The position numbers and the translations under genes are program-made. Shown here piece by piece: positions 31,864-33,013 of a stretch of DNA of 33,013 nt (positions are counted from its first letter, which is position 1; each line of letters starts with the position of its first letter). This stretch comes from a virus, in the IMG/VR virus record IMGVR_UViG_3300022220_000014, positions 1-33,013 of that record; one strand, given 5' to 3'. The notes below the pieces were generated by a model. That model was not told where the DNA came from. It saw only the letters and a list, made by a program, of their open reading frames with translations, and searched no databases.

Positions 31864-32625
31864 ATGGACAGGAAAGACCAAATTATGATGGACGCCGCGG
31901 ACAAATGTTTAGAGGCCCTCGACGCCGCCGATCGCGCCGGCGACGCGATCCAAACGATCGAACCCCGCGAGCCCCGGATCGCCCTCCATGAGTTTTACTC
32001 GTATTGGCGAATGGACGCCGACGCCGCCGGCGCCGATCCCGACCACGCGCCGGAGGACGAGCTCACCCGCGCCGAGCTCCTCGAACGCCTCGACGGACAC
32101 GTTATCGACCCGGCGATGGCAGTCGCCGACCTCGAAGCGAACGCCGGCGTTTGGACTCGACTTACCTCGTTTGCGTTTTACCGCGCCGTTTACGAACCGG
32201 AGCCGGCGCCGGAACCCCCCTACACCCGCGGCGAGGAACTCCCCGGATCCTATCGACCCGGATCGATGTACGACGACGGCGCCCTCGACGACGACGGCGC
32301 CGAGGCGGAGGAACTCCCCGACCGGATCCATAAACGTTTCCCGATTTACGTCCAAACCCTCCTCGTTCGAAATATCGCGATCGCCTGTTACCTCCCCGAC
32401 CTTACAATCGCGGACCTCGACCAATGGACGGACGCCGAGCTCGCAAATAAGGCCCTCTCCTATTTACCTCGGCGCCAATACCCGACCGACGCGGACCGCC
32501 GGCGAAACTCGTATGTCCGGATCCTCGCAACGGCCCTCCGCCACTTCCAGGACGACCCCGCGAAAGTTACGGCCTCGATTCTCGTCGTTAAGATGATCGC
32601 CGAAACCGGGAACTCGAACCCATGA
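31864..32625 (+). CDS. Unrecognised acidic protein (253 aa)
   Basis: A 253-aa protein from ATG 31864, with AAGGAGG upstream; an in-frame extension upstream to 31489 is rejected because it overlaps the previous gene. It has a helical N terminus (MDAADKCLEALDAADRAGDA), an acidic, Pro-rich linker (EPEPAPEPPYTRGEELPGSY, then DDGALDDDGAEAEE, about 108-147) and a helical C-terminal domain (LPDRIHKRFPIYVQTLLVRN onward). No catalytic motif or family was recognised. It overlaps the next gene by 4 nt (ATGA). Confidence 0.7.
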   Translation: MDRKDQIMMDAADKCLEALDAADRAGDAIQTIEPREPRIALHEFYSYWRMDADAAGADPDHAPEDELTRAELLERLDGHVIDPAMAVADLEANAGVWTRLTSFAFYRAVYEPEPAPEPPYTRGEELPGSYRPGSMYDDGALDDDGAEAEELPDRIHKRFPIYVQTLLVRNIAIACYLPDLTIADLDQWTDAELANKALSYLPRRQYPTDADRRRNSYVRILATALRHFQDDPAKVTASILVVKMIAETGNSNP

Positions 32626-32876
32626 GCTCCGCGAAGGTTTACCAACGGATCGCGATCGACTCGATCCTCGGGATCCTCAACCGTCCCGATATCGACGCCG
32701 AGCTCGTCGCCGCATATCTCGAAATCGGGGACGTTTCGACGTTTCGGTTTCAACACTTGACGATCGCCGCATCCCGCCGCGCCGTCGTCGTCGCCGTCGA
32801 TTCGATCGACCAGGACTCCGAACCCGTTCGAAACCACGTCCTCAGACTCGCCGAGGAGAAACGGAGAACCCCATGA
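32622..32876 (+). CDS. Unrecognised small helical protein (84 aa)
   Basis: An 84-aa protein starting by ATGA overlap. It is mostly helical (YQRIAIDSILGILNRPDID, then VSTFRFQHLTIAASRRAVV), ending in a basic tail EEKRRTP. No domain was recognised. Its position in a coupled run of small acidic or helical proteins fits the early region of a phage. Confidence 0.65.
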   Translation: MSSAKVYQRIAIDSILGILNRPDIDAELVAAYLEIGDVSTFRFQHLTIAASRRAVVVAVDSIDQDSEPVRNHVLRLAEEKRRTP

Positions 32877-33013
32877 GTTATTCGATTAAACAAATGGAGG
32901 ACCGGATCGAAAACCTCCGCCAAAGGAGGACCGAACTCGCCTCCACTTTCGAAACGTGCTCGACCCTTTTCGCCGTCGGAGCGATCGACGACGCCCTTTT
33001 GATAATCGCCGAG
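32873..33013 (+). CDS. Unrecognised protein, 3' truncated by window end
   Basis: ATG 32873 overlaps the preceding stop (ATGA). The 47 codons present are open to the window end and encode a helical sequence (MSYSIKQMEDRIENLRQRR, then DDALLIIAE). Codon use matches the rest of the operon. No family can be named from this much. Confidence 0.6.
   Translation, partial: MSYSIKQMEDRIENLRQRRTELASTFETCSTLFAVGAIDDALLIIAE

Overview
The window is a stretch of a tailed double-stranded DNA phage or prophage, roughly 60% G+C by eye, with every supported gene on the + strand. The head genes are HK97-type (P27-family small terminase, large terminase, portal, ClpP-like protease, major capsid). A tape measure of 746 aa, a tail tube protein and a G/T-type frameshifted tail assembly chaperone point to a long non-contractile (siphovirus-like) tail. 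A spanin pair, including a lipoprotein with a clear lipobox, indicates a Gram-negative host. No integrase, repressor, replication gene or tRNA was seen, so host and lifestyle cannot be fixed.

Layout. 1-3676: a PLD-like protein, a basic leader protein, TerS, TerL and a small membrane protein. 3680-7228: portal, a tiny basic protein, protease, capsid. 7309-10249: head-tail connectors, tail completion protein, a putative decoration-like protein, tail tube and an HK97 gp10-like protein. 10327-13363: chaperones G and G-T (programmed -1 frameshift) and the tape measure. 13443-23112: eight mostly unrecognised tail-tip proteins. 23183-24619: small coiled-coil and membrane proteins and an M15-type peptidase (endolysin). 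24632-29895: fibre or receptor-binding module. 29898-31127: holin candidate, Rz-like and Rz1-like spanins and a small membrane protein. After a C-rich gap with a hairpin, a good sigma70-type promoter (31268-31297) starts a second rightward operon of unrecognised genes that runs off the window end.

Genes are tightly packed. Many join by ATGA, GTGA or TAATG overlaps, which implies translational coupling along long late transcripts.

The main unexplained signal is a short dispersed repeat, core AACTCCCAGGTAAAAA. It occurs about ten times, always in the transcription direction, only at five gene boundaries of the structural region, usually as a direct pair. At three loci it is read as the peptide LPGK inside small or basic proteins. 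At others it is out of frame or non-coding, so nucleic-acid-level function is likely. Other notable signals are the textbook GGGAAAC slippery site, a composition break inside a tail fibre gene, a strong hairpin after the capsid gene, and a base composition rich in CpG but poor in TpG/CpA.
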